DNA of 38,392 nucleotides from Kofleriaceae bacterium (GTDB taxonomy: Bacteria > Myxococcota_A > Polyangia > Haliangiales > Haliangiaceae): NCBI GenBank assembly GCA_022842285.1, contig JALHPV010000030.1, positions 1 through 38,392 on the forward strand, written 5' to 3'. Made by a program: the position numbers and the translations under genes. Under the pieces are notes generated by a model that saw nothing but the letters and a program-made list of their open reading frames with translations, was not told the origin of the DNA and did no database searches. This document shows, piece by piece, positions 26,102 through 33,996 of the stretch (positions within the stretch are counted from its first letter, which is position 1; every line of letters begins with the position of its first letter).

Positions 26102-28369
26102 GTGCCCATCGAGGAGGACTGGCTGTTCGGCTGGGACCCGACGCCGGGCATCGTCGCGGTCTGGGCAGAGGGCGATGGGGTCGTGCACGTGTGGCGGCGC
26201 GTGGCGGGCACCCTGGTGTACGAGGTGGAGCGGTCGCGGTCGTGGGTGCTGGTGGACAGCATCGAAGGATTGCGCGGGCTTGCCGGCAAGGCGACCTACC
26301 GGGAGCTCGCGGGGGAGGGCGCCCTGCGCTTCGTGGTGCGCGCCGATGACATGCGGACGCTCGCGGGGGCGATTCCGCGCGATGACCACGCGCTGTACCT
26401 GCCGCCCGAGGAGCAGTACCTGGTCGCGACCGGCCGCACGTACTTCAAGGACCTCACGTTCGCCGAGCTGCGGCGCATGCAGTTCGATCTGGAGACGACG
26501 GGCCTCGATGCCGAGGTCGACCGGATCTTCCTGATCGCCACGCGGCTGCCCGATGGCACCGTCCAGCTTCTCGATGATGCCGACGAGCGGGCGCTGATCA
26601 CGCGGTTCGTCGAGCTCGTCCGCGCCACGGACCCCGACGTCATCGAGAACCACAACCTGCACGGCTTCGATCTGCCGTTCCTCGAGCGCCGGGCGCGCAT
26701 CCTGAACGTCCCCCTCGCGCTCGGGCGCATCGGCCCGCCGGGCTTGCGGCAGCGAGGGGCGAGGCGAGGGGCGGTGGCGCCGCGGCAGCAGGACTCCGAG
26801 GTGACGCGGCGCATCCGGTTCGTGATCCCCGGCCGCGAGCTGATCGACACGATGGATGCAGTGATGCGCCACGACTTCGCCGCGCGGGACCTGCCGGGGC
26901 ATGGTCTCAAGGCGGTGGCGAAGCACCTCGGCGTGGCGGGCCCCGATCGCGAGCACATCCCCGGCTCGCAGATTCACGCCGTGTGGCAGACGGACCCGGA
27001 TCGCGTGCGCCGGTACGCGGCTGCCGATGTCGAGGAGGTCGATGGCCTCGCGCGGCTCCTCGGCGGACCGGCGTTCGCGCTGGCCCGGATGGCGCCGCGT
27101 CGCTACGAGCGGCTCGCCGATGCCGGCCCGGCGACGGGTGTGATCGATCCACTGCTGGTGCGCGCGTACCTGCGATCCGGGCAGGCGCTGCCGGCGCACC
27201 GGCCCGGTGACGGTACGCAGCACACCGGCGCGGCCCTGCATCTGTTCGCCGCCGGCGTCGCGCACCGCGTGGTGAAGGCCGACGTCGCGTCGCTCTATCC
27301 GTCGCTCATGCGCGAGTACAAGATCTCGCCGACGCGCGATCGGCTCGGCGCGCTCCTCGCGGTGGTCGATCAGCTCGTGGTGCGCCGCCTCGAGGCGAAG
27401 GCCGCGGCGAAGCTCGCACCGGTCGGCTCACCCGAGCGCGCCAGTCACGAGGCGATGTCGGCCGCGATGAAGCTCGTCGTGAACAGCGCCTACGGCTACC
27501 TCGGCGCTGGCTCGCTCACTCGCTTCGCGGACGTGCATGCCGCCAACGAGGTCACGCGGCGAGGCCGCGAGGTCCTCGATCTCATGTGCACCGAGCTGGC
27601 CGCGCGGGGCGTCACCCTGCTCGAGGCCGATACCGACGGCGTGTACTTCACGGTCCCCACGTCCTGGACCGAGGCCGACGAGCGCCGCGTGGTCGCCGAG
27701 GTCGCGGCCCTCCTACCCGACCTCGTCCGCCTCGAGTACGACGGCCGCTACGCCGCGATGCTGAGCCACGAGCCCAAGAACTACGCGCTCCTCGGTTACG
27801 ACGGCAAGCTCACCCTCCGCGGCGTCGCCTTTCGCTCGAGTCGAGCCGAACCCTTCGGCGAGGCCTTCCTCCGCCGCGCCATCGGGTGCCTGCTTCGCGA
27901 CGATGTGCCGGGCGTGCGGGCCGCCTACCTCGCCACCGTCACCGCGCTCCGCGGCCGCGAGCTCCCCACACACGAGGTCTCGTCGCTGGTCCGCCTCACC
28001 AAGACGCCCGACGAGTACCTCGCCGTCCGCGAGCAGCGCCACGAGCTCTCGTACGAGGCCGTCCTCGCGGCCGGTCGCACCACCTGGCGCGCCGGCGAGC
28101 GGTATCGGGTCTACCGCACGCGCTCCGGCGGCGGCGCGCTCAGCGTCGAGGACAGCGATCCGCGCGACTACGACGCCGACCACTACGTGCGGCTCCTGCG
28201 CGACACGTACGCCTCGCGCCTCGTCCGCGCCTTCGCCCCCGAGGACTTCGCCGCCGTCTTCGCGGATCCCGATCAGCTCTCCCTGTTCACCCGCTCGCTC
28301 GCCACGATCGTGCCCGTACTCACCCCGATCGTCGCCGACCCGCCGCCGGCCTATAGCGACTTCCACTGA
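26102..28369 (+). CDS. Family B DNA polymerase with 3'-5' exonuclease
   Basis: A 755-residue DNA polymerase. Exonuclease motifs are Exo I FDLETTGLD (D129, E131), Exo II ENHNLHGFDLPFL and Exo III YAAADVEEV. Polymerase motifs are A, DVASLYPSLM (D394), B, KLVVNSAYGYLG, and C, ADTDGVYF (D510, D512), plus KxY as EPKNYALL. All catalytic acids are present, so it should copy DNA with proofreading. The style (LYPS, DTDG) resembles archaeal and proteobacterial family B enzymes, but it is not a clear Pol II. GTG 26102 (PIEEDWLFGWDPTPG) is chosen because the protein-like sequence begins there. It diverges from the Cys-rich peptide gene and overlaps the next gene tail to tail by 19 bp. DNA repair or damage bypass is plausible; no phage genes are nearby. 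Confidence 0.92.
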   Translation: MPIEEDWLFGWDPTPGIVAVWAEGDGVVHVWRRVAGTLVYEVERSRSWVLVDSIEGLRGLAGKATYRELAGEGALRFVVRADDMRTLAGAIPRDDHALYLPPEEQYLVATGRTYFKDLTFAELRRMQFDLETTGLDAEVDRIFLIATRLPDGTVQLLDDADERALITRFVELVRATDPDVIENHNLHGFDLPFLERRARILNVPLALGRIGPPGLRQRGARRGAVAPRQQDSEVTRRIRFVIPGRELIDTMDAVMRHDFAARDLPGHGLKAVAKHLGVAGPDREHIPGSQIHAVWQTDPDRVRRYAAADVEEVDGLARLLGGPAFALARMAPRRYERLADAGPATGVIDPLLVRAYLRSGQALPAHRPGDGTQHTGAALHLFAAGVAHRVVKADVASLYPSLMREYKISPTRDRLGALLAVVDQLVVRRLEAKAAAKLAPVGSPERASHEAMSAAMKLVVNSAYGYLGAGSLTRFADVHAANEVTRRGREVLDLMCTELAARGVTLLEADTDGVYFTVPTSWTEADERRVVAEVAALLPDLVRLEYDGRYAAMLSHEPKNYALLGYDGKLTLRGVAFRSSRAEPFGEAFLRRAIGCLLRDDVPGVRAAYLATVTALRGRELPTHEVSSLVRLTKTPDEYLAVREQRHELSYEAVLAAGRTTWRAGERYRVYRTRSGGGALSVEDSDPRDYDADHYVRLLRDTYASRLVRAFAPEDFAAVFADPDQLSLFTRSLATIVPVLTPIVADPPPAYSDFH

Positions 28370-29838
28370 TACGGCCCCTGCCCCTCGGCGGCCGCCAGCA
28401 GCAGCTGTCCCTGGGGATTCAGCGCGATCACGCGCTCGTCCGGCAGCTTGCCGAAGTTGCCGATGACCTTGCCCTGCTCGAGGTCGATCAGGTTCCAGTC
28501 GCTGTCGAGCACGAACTTCCCGGCTGCGCGCCGCGAATCCGTGGTCTCGAGCTTTGTCCGCTTGCCGGACGCTATGTCGATGACCTCGAACTTGCGCGAG
28601 CTCGTCGTCGCGTGCACGACGTAGATCCAGTTGCCGAACACGTAGGTCGCCACGCCCCCCTGCAGATCGATGCGCTCGTTCGTCTGCACGTTGATGCAGA
28701 ACAGCCCTGCATCGCACACCACGCCCGTTCCGGCCTCGAGCATGCTCGTGTGGTCCGAGTAGAAGCCGTCGCCCTTCACCGTCTCCAGCTCCGTCGCGAG
28801 CTCGCGGCCGAACAGCCAGATCTTGCGCCGCTTGCCTTCGGTGCACTGGGCGACGACGCGGGCCGGATTCTCCAGCACCGCCATGATCATCGCCCGGCAC
28901 GTACGGGGCGCGATCGGGTCGCTATCGATGAAGATGCCGCCGCTCGCCGGCGTGTGAACGAGCTCGTCGCCGATGGCGATCGCGGTGTCGGACGACGTCG
29001 TCTCCGTCCCCGTCGTCAGATCGACGAAGCGTTGCGTCGGTACCGGCCCGCTCTGCCCGTACGTGCCGTACGACATCGGCTGCCCGAGACACTCGCCGCG
29101 CGCCAGCGTCGTGTGCAGCGAGGGGAACTCGTCGCCCAGCCCCACCGTGTACACCGCGAGGCGCCGCGCGCTCTCCGGGGCCATCCGCCACGCCCGCCCC
29201 GTGACCGGCAGCTCCTTCTCCTTCTGCGTCGCGAGGTCGAGCACCACCAATCGATCGTTGGCCTTGTCCGCAGTCCGGACAAACACGAGCTGGTTCCCCG
29301 CGAACACCGCCGCGCGATGCCGCATGCCCGGGCGTCCATCCGCCTTCAGATCTGCGCCCGCCATCACGGAGTAGCCGCCCGTCGTCGTGTCGACCAGCTG
29401 GAGCTCTCCGCCGCGGATGACGGCCACCCACCGCCCGTCCTCCGACTGCGCGACGAGGTAATCGATGGGCGTGCCCTCACCGCCGCCGAGCACGAGGAAC
29501 TGCTCCATGGCGTCGCCGAAGAAGTCGCCGTGGTGGCCGAAGTAGATCTCGACCTTCCCGTCGCCATCGGTGTCCTTGCGGGCCTGACACAAGGCCATCC
29601 AGCGCCCCTGCTCGTCCAGGCCGCGCAGGAGCGTCGGGCCCGGTGTGCCGAAGTCGCCCTTGCCGATCGGCAGCCCATTCGCGACCGGGGCAAGGGGAGG
29701 GGGCGTGGTGGTCGTCACCGGCCTCGCCGCCACGGTTGGCGATCCCGCAGGCGCAGCGACGGCGGGTCCGGCCGGGGGCGCCGCGCCGCATCCAGCGATC
29801 GCGAAGAGCAGCATCGACGTCGCAGCAACTCGAGTCAT
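28351..29838 (-). CDS. Beta-propeller-like lipoprotein of unknown function
   Basis: A 495-residue lipoprotein. The signal MTRVAATSMLLFAIAGCG has lipobox I-A-G-C17, then an Ala/Pro/Thr linker (about 18-60). The body alternates short strands in a WD/YVTN-like pattern (DGRWVAVIRGGELQLVDTTTG, RLVVLDLATQKEKELPV, FEVIDIASGKRTKLET). It ends in LDSDWNLIDLEQGKVIGNFG, so it is probably a propeller. An acidic DTDGDGKVEIYFG loop could bind calcium. The start is fixed by AGGAGA six bases before ATG 29838. The 3' end overlaps the polymerase gene. No family name can be given. Confidence 0.82.
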   Translation of the reverse strand: MTRVAATSMLLFAIAGCGAAPPAGPAVAAPAGSPTVAARPVTTTTPPPLAPVANGLPIGKGDFGTPGPTLLRGLDEQGRWMALCQARKDTDGDGKVEIYFGHHGDFFGDAMEQFLVLGGGEGTPIDYLVAQSEDGRWVAVIRGGELQLVDTTTGGYSVMAGADLKADGRPGMRHRAAVFAGNQLVFVRTADKANDRLVVLDLATQKEKELPVTGRAWRMAPESARRLAVYTVGLGDEFPSLHTTLARGECLGQPMSYGTYGQSGPVPTQRFVDLTTGTETTSSDTAIAIGDELVHTPASGGIFIDSDPIAPRTCRAMIMAVLENPARVVAQCTEGKRRKIWLFGRELATELETVKGDGFYSDHTSMLEAGTGVVCDAGLFCINVQTNERIDLQGGVATYVFGNWIYVVHATTSSRKFEVIDIASGKRTKLETTDSRRAAGKFVLDSDWNLIDLEQGKVIGNFGKLPDERVIALNPQGQLLLAAAEGQGPYQWKSL

Positions 29839-29841
29839 GAA

Positions 29842-29847
29842 TCTCCT
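29842..29847 (-). promoter_or_regulatory. Strong ribosome-binding site of the propeller-like lipoprotein
   Basis: AGGAGA read on the minus strand, 3 nt before ATG 29838, is one of the clearest Shine-Dalgarno sites in the window. It decides this start over longer upstream in-frame codons. Confidence 0.7.
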
Positions 29848-29967
29848 AACGTCCGGCCGGCGCACCCTATTGTGTCCATCCCCCGACGGCAGGTTCCGCG
29901 CGATTCGTGGCCGGCTGCAAGCCCTCGTCATGCCAGCGCTTTGGCGCGGGATCGCGACGTCTCGCCA

Positions 29968-30525
29968 CTACCAGTAGAGGTACACGATCGCGCAGATCGG
30001 GATCGCGAGGCCGCCGGCGACGAAGTACTTGCCGCGACCCATGAGGCCCCGGTCGCCCTTGTTCATGAACAGGCCGGTGATCGCGAGGGCGATCAGCGCA
30101 AACGCGAAGATGTCCGCGATCCAGGTCCACGCGCCCTTCAGGTTGTTCAGGTGCAGCGCGTTGACCTGGAAGAAGACCGCGCGCTCCTTCACGAACGTGT
30201 GCGTGCCGACACCGGTCGCCATGTCGAGGCGCACCTCACTGCCCCCGACCAGGAACACGCGCAGCTCGCGGTCGTTCTCCTGGATGTGGCCGCGGACGCT
30301 ACGCGGATCGATCTGCAGGGACGCGACGACGTGCGCGGCCTTCTCGGCGAGGGTCGCCTCGGTCAGCGGACCCACGCTGACGGACTCCGTCGCGTAGGAG
30401 TACGACGGGTTCCAGTCCTCGATGTGATTGACCGCGATGCCGGAGAGGCCGTACGCGATCGTGAGTGCTACGGCGGCGTAGCCTACGTCCCGGTGGACGG
30501 CGCGGAACGCCTTCCGCCACTTCAC
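29968..30525 (-). CDS. PepSY-associated transmembrane protein
   Basis: A 185-residue inner-membrane protein started at GTG 30525. Helix 1 (VGYAAVALTIAYGLSGIAVNH, core AVALTIAYGLSGIAV) follows the conserved start KWRKAFRAVHRDVG. A periplasmic domain of about 90 residues is next, with VRLDMATGVGTHTFVKER and LHLNNLKGAWTWIAD. Two more helices follow (FAFALIALAITGLFMNKGD, then FVAGGLAIPICAIVYLYW). This is the layout of PepSY_TM_like proteins. The conserved His in VHRDVG and NALHLNN could bind haem or metal. It begins one base after the stop of the DUF4920 lipoprotein (TAA-c-GTG), so the two are coupled. The role of the family is uncertain; links to metal or haem handling are often proposed. Confidence 0.85.
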   Translation of the reverse strand: MKWRKAFRAVHRDVGYAAVALTIAYGLSGIAVNHIEDWNPSYSYATESVSVGPLTEATLAEKAAHVVASLQIDPRSVRGHIQENDRELRVFLVGGSEVRLDMATGVGTHTFVKERAVFFQVNALHLNNLKGAWTWIADIFAFALIALAITGLFMNKGDRGLMGRGKYFVAGGLAIPICAIVYLYW

Positions 30526-30526
30526 G

Positions 30527-31081
30527 TTACTGGAGGATCGCGCCGGTGCCGTCGAGCCGAACGATCGTGCGCGGCTGGGTGATCGACGCCTCGTCGTACG
30601 GCTTGCCGTACTCCTCGGCCTCGTACTTCGCGAACTCCTTCGTCTCCTCGAGCGTGAGCTCGCGGACCGCGACCACGCCCTGGGCGATCGCCGTCTTGCC
30701 CTTCGCGTCGGCGGGGAAGGTCATGACGCCGTCGGTGACCTTGAACTTGAGCTTCTCGCCCGGCTTCGAGCTCGCGAGCTCCATCCAGCACCCACGCTTC
30801 GGGCAGACATCCGTGACCATGCCCTCCACGCGGACGGTCTTGCCGGCGTAGGCCTTGCCGTCGGCGAGGATCGCGTCGATCGACGTCACCTCGGTGACCG
30901 AGATCGCCTCGCCGAACTTCTGGCCTTCGGCCTTGGGGGCTTCGGCCTTGGGGGCCTCGGCCTTGGGGGCCTCGGCCGTCTTCGCCGTCGCGGCGGGCGC
31001 CGACTCGGCCTTCACGGGCGGACCCTTGTCGCAGGCACCGACGACGAGAGCGAGGGCGAGGAGGCTGCCAAGCTTGGACAT
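30527..31081 (-). CDS. DUF4920 lipoprotein
   Basis: A 184-residue lipoprotein. The signal MSKLGSLLALALVVGACDKG has lipobox V-G-A-C17 with Asp at +2, which in enteric bacteria keeps lipoproteins in the inner membrane. A Lys/Ala/Glu/Pro linker made of repeated EAPKA units (about 28-48) follows, encoded by a 15-bp tandem repeat. The DUF4920 domain (about 55-150) has the family motif VRVEGMVTDVCPKRGCWMELA, in which VCPKRGCWM is the core. FKVTDGVMTFPADAKGKTA comes next. The two cysteines and adjacent residues may hold a metal or form a disulfide. It is coupled to the PepSY membrane protein downstream, so both probably act at the inner membrane. Confidence 0.85.
   Translation of the reverse strand: MSKLGSLLALALVVGACDKGPPVKAESAPAATAKTAEAPKAEAPKAEAPKAEGQKFGEAISVTEVTSIDAILADGKAYAGKTVRVEGMVTDVCPKRGCWMELASSKPGEKLKFKVTDGVMTFPADAKGKTAIAQGVVAVRELTLEETKEFAKYEAEEYGKPYDEASITQPRTIVRLDGTGAILQ
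30926..30977. repeat. 15-bp tandem repeat encoding EAPKA linker
   Basis: About 3.5 copies of TTCGGCCTTGGGGGC (plus strand) lie at 30926-30940, 30941-30955, 30956-30970 and part of a fourth to 30977. The first two copies are identical and the third differs by one base. They lie in the linker of the DUF4920 lipoprotein and keep the frame, so copy number could vary without breaking the gene. Confidence 0.85.
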
Positions 31082-31127
31082 CGCGCGAGTTGTGCCGCGC
31101 ATACCCCCTCGTGTCAACGTCGGAGAT

Positions 31128-33371
31128 TCACTTGGCGTCGGCGAGAATATTCAAGCATTCCGCGACCCACGGGTCCTTCGAGAGGGTGTCGCGCCACCGG
31201 GCGGCACGGTCGAGGGGCTTCTTCGGGTCCGCGGCGGTAGGCGCCTTCTTGTCGACGGGCTGCTTGTCGGCCGCCGGCTCGTCGAGGCCGATCACCGTGA
31301 AGGCCGCGGGCTGCTTGTCGAGCTCGGGCGACGCGGCATCGAGGGCGGCCCGCTGGTCGGCGCGGCGCTTCTCCCACGCCGTGCGCTGGAGCGGGACGCG
31401 GGTATCGGCCTGGCGCGCCTTCAGGAGCTCGGTGGTCGTGGCGACCTTGGCGAGGACGGGCTGCTTGGCGATGCGGGCCGCGCTCTTCTTCGCGAGGGCC
31501 TCGCTCGTCCACTTGTCGCTCGACTTCGCGTACTGCTCGGGCTGGATCGAGGACCAGGCGAGCGCGTGATCGAGCGTCTTCTCGCCTGACTCGATGTAGC
31601 CCGCGGGGTCGGGGAGCATCACGTCGGGAATGACGCCCTGGACCTGGGTCGAGGAGCCCGTGACCCGGAAGAACTGCTGGATGGTCAGCTTCAGCTCGCC
31701 GAGCTCGACCTTGCCACCGGTCAGGCGATCCAGATCCACGAGCGTCTGCACCGTGCCCTTGCCGTGCGTCGAAGGGCCCGCGCCCACGATGATCGCGCGG
31801 TGGTAGTCCTGCAGCGCGCCGGCGACGATCTCCGAGGCGGAGGCGCTGAAGCGATCGACGAGGACGAGGAGGGGACCGTCGTACGTCACGCCCCCGGTCT
31901 CGTCGGAGAGCGTCTTGTGCTCGCCGTCGTTGTCCTTCACCTGCACCACGGGACCGCGGTCGATGAACGAGCCCGTCATCGTGACGGCCTCGTCGAGCAA
32001 GCCGCCCCCGTTCGAGCGCAGATCGAGGATCACGCCCGCGATCTTCTTGCCCTTGAGCTTGGTGAGCAGGGCATCGACGTCGGCGCCGGCGGCGCGCGTG
32101 CCGTTGCCGCGCTTGCCGTAGAAGCCGGGGACGTGGATATAGCCGTAGGACGGCTTGCCCTTGCGCTCGAGCACCGCGCCCCGCGCGTACGTGTCCTCGA
32201 TGACGACGATGTCACGCGTGATGGAGATCGTCTTCTCGACGTTCGCCGGCTTCTGCACCCGCAGCTTGACGACGGTGCCCTTCTTGCCGCGGATCATCTT
32301 CACGACCTCGTCGATGCGACGGTCGAAGGTGTCCACCGGCTCGGCGCCCTCCTGCTGCACGGAGAGGATCAGGTCGCCCGCCTCGAGCTCGCCCTGGCGC
32401 GAGCTGGCGCCACCCGGGACGATCTCGCTCACCTCGATGTAGTGGTCCTTCTCGCGTAGCACCGCGCCGATCCCCTCGAGGGACCCGCTCATGCTGATGT
32501 CGAAGTTGGCGCTCTCCGCCGGCGGCAGGTACTCGGTGTGCGGGTCGAGCGCAGCGGCGACGGCGTTCACGACATCGGCGGCCGCATCGAGCGCGCCCGG
32601 GGCCCGCAGGCGGGCGAACCGACCGCTGTACTGCTTGGCCAGATCCTCGCGGGCCTTGGCCTCGCGCAGCTCCGGAGTCGCGGGGATGGCCGACACGGGC
32701 GAGCGATCCTCGTCGGGGTCCGCCGCATCGGTCTTCTTGGGATCCTTCGGCTTGAGCCGGTCTTCCATGCCGGCCACCCGCTCCATCACCTCGAGCTCGA
32801 GGCGACGGCGCCAGCGGTCTGCCAGCTCCTCCTCCGTGGTCGCCGGCTGCACCTTCTTCGAGTCGAGCTCGATGAACTCCTCGTTGGAGAAGTCCATGGG
32901 GGCGGTGAGGATGGACGCGACCATCTTCTCCACCACGGCGACCCGGGCCGCGAAGACATCGGCGCCGTCGTGGGCGAGGTCGATCTTCCCGGCGCGCAGC
33001 TGGTCATCGATCTTCATGGCGTGGTGCGCCAGGCCGTCCCGGTCGGCCTTGAGGAGGAACATCTTCCCGGCGTCGATCCGGTCCATGTAGACGTTGAAGG
33101 CCTCCTGCGAGACCTTGTCGTCGAGCCTGGGGTGGATGAGGTGCTGCTCTTCGAGGAGCTGGACCGTCGCCTCCGCAAGCAGGCTTTCGCGCGGGTCGGC
33201 CGGCGGCGGGGGCGTGGGGACCCCGGTCCCGACCTGCTGGGCCGTCTGCTGCTCGGTCAGGACCGCCGCCGCGTCCCACCCCGTCTTGGGGGCCTCGCCC
33301 GCCGGTGGGGCCTTCGCGGACGAGCAGGCGCCAAGGAAGAGGATCAGGGCCAGGGCGCGAATACGCTGCAC
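31128..33371 (-). CDS. prc: Carboxy-terminal processing protease Prc (Tsp), lipoprotein form
   Basis: A 747-residue S41A protease. It begins with a lipoprotein signal (MQRIRALALILFLGACSS, lipobox L-G-A-C16), whereas the enteric enzyme is a soluble periplasmic protein. The N-terminal helical part has the Prc pattern AFNVYMDRIDAGKMFLLKAD. A DPHTEYLPP segment precedes the PDZ domain (about 280-365). The peptidase domain has the catalytic Ser S511 in FSASASEI, D522 in ALQDY and Lys K538 in HGKGTVQ, matching Ser430/Asp441/Lys455 of E. coli. The C-terminal helical region (about 620-747) is like DUF3340. It degrades or trims envelope proteins from their C-termini. GTG 33371 is the start. It is the first gene of a minus-strand set; the DUF4920 gene starts 46 bp beyond its stop. 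Confidence 0.92.
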   Translation of the reverse strand: MQRIRALALILFLGACSSAKAPPAGEAPKTGWDAAAVLTEQQTAQQVGTGVPTPPPPADPRESLLAEATVQLLEEQHLIHPRLDDKVSQEAFNVYMDRIDAGKMFLLKADRDGLAHHAMKIDDQLRAGKIDLAHDGADVFAARVAVVEKMVASILTAPMDFSNEEFIELDSKKVQPATTEEELADRWRRRLELEVMERVAGMEDRLKPKDPKKTDAADPDEDRSPVSAIPATPELREAKAREDLAKQYSGRFARLRAPGALDAAADVVNAVAAALDPHTEYLPPAESANFDISMSGSLEGIGAVLREKDHYIEVSEIVPGGASSRQGELEAGDLILSVQQEGAEPVDTFDRRIDEVVKMIRGKKGTVVKLRVQKPANVEKTISITRDIVVIEDTYARGAVLERKGKPSYGYIHVPGFYGKRGNGTRAAGADVDALLTKLKGKKIAGVILDLRSNGGGLLDEAVTMTGSFIDRGPVVQVKDNDGEHKTLSDETGGVTYDGPLLVLVDRFSASASEIVAGALQDYHRAIIVGAGPSTHGKGTVQTLVDLDRLTGGKVELGELKLTIQQFFRVTGSSTQVQGVIPDVMLPDPAGYIESGEKTLDHALAWSSIQPEQYAKSSDKWTSEALAKKSAARIAKQPVLAKVATTTELLKARQADTRVPLQRTAWEKRRADQRAALDAASPELDKQPAAFTVIGLDEPAADKQPVDKKAPTAADPKKPLDRAARWRDTLSKDPWVAECLNILADAK

Positions 33372-33512
33372 AGCCCAATGCTAGCGCGGGTCAAGGTCAC
33401 CGCACCCGACTACTGCGCTAGCCGGGGTCGAAAGACGCGGTCCGTTCGACAAGAAAGTCCTCGTTCGCACGGGAATAAATCCCTGGCACACGGGCTGCTC
33501 TAGGGGCAGGGC
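33372..33512. other. Divergent intergenic region, promoter-bearing
   Basis: This is the longest non-coding stretch in the window (141 bp), between the divergent prc and AgmX-like genes. It is AT-richer than its surroundings in the GTTCGACAAGAAAG and GGGAATAAATCCC parts and must hold both promoters. TGGCAC and CTGCT (33484-33499) have the GG-N10-GC spacing of a sigma-54 site, but too close to the start codon to be convincing. No small gene or RNA is seen. Confidence 0.5.
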
Positions 33513-33926
33513 ATGAAGACCATCCTCGCCGCCGTCGCCCTCACCCTCGCCTCGTCGTCGGCGTTCGCCGAGGGCGTCCACACCCGCGAGCAAATCGTCC
33601 CCGACGACGAGGAGGAGACGCCCGTCGTCGTCGAGAAGACCGGCCGCGGGCTCACCGCCCAGCAGGTCGATGACACCATCGAGACCGAGTACGCTGACGA
33701 GCTCGAGTACTGCTGGCTCCGCGTCCCGCCCGAGCTCCGCACGGCGACCATCGCCAATCTCCACCTCTCGATCGAGACCGATGGCGCCGTGTCCGGCCTG
33801 AAGCTCACCGGCGAGCTTCCCGACACCGTCGGCGCGTGCATCACGGACGTCGGCTCGCGCTGGACGTTCCCGGCGGCGACCGCGAAGTCCGAGATCGACC
33901 ACGCGCTGCACCTCACCTCGATCTAG
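33513..33926 (+). CDS. Secreted protein with AgmX/PglI-TonB-like C-terminal domain
   Basis: A 137-residue exported protein. The signal MKTILAAVALTLASSSAFA is cut before EG. An acidic linker (VPDDEEETPVVVEKTGRG) precedes a domain of about 75 residues with YCWLRVPPELRTATIANLHL, then IETDGAVSGLKL and ACITDVGSRWTFPA. This is the pattern of the AgmX/PglI C-terminal domain: strand, DG turn, CI, then W-x-F-P. Two cysteines could form a disulfide. Related domains are periplasmic parts of TonB-like machines in myxobacteria, but here the domain stands alone. GGGGCAGGG upstream serves as the ribosome-binding site. Confidence 0.72.
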   Translation: MKTILAAVALTLASSSAFAEGVHTREQIVPDDEEETPVVVEKTGRGLTAQQVDDTIETEYADELEYCWLRVPPELRTATIANLHLSIETDGAVSGLKLTGELPDTVGACITDVGSRWTFPAATAKSEIDHALHLTSI

Positions 33927-33996
33927 TAAGCAGACGCGGCGGTTCGCGACTCGTTACGAGAACGGAACTTCTAGTCGATCCCGTCAGGGCACCCCA

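Noticed and set aside
29839-29967. 129-bp gap between the PepSY and propeller-lipoprotein genes searched for a small gene and a promoter.
   Set aside because: GGAACC with a CACAAT 17 bases on is suggestive, but no consensus is strong enough. No small gene is seen.
33484-33499. Sigma-54-like site (TGGCAC, GG-N10-GC) before the AgmX-like gene.
   Set aside because: The implied start site would be about 3 nt before the ATG and would exclude the ribosome-binding site, so it is more likely chance.
33942-33968. Imperfect inverted repeat (CTCGT-T-ACGAG with GTTC/GAAC outer arms) between convergent genes.
   Set aside because: A one-base loop and four mismatches make it a poor terminator or operator.
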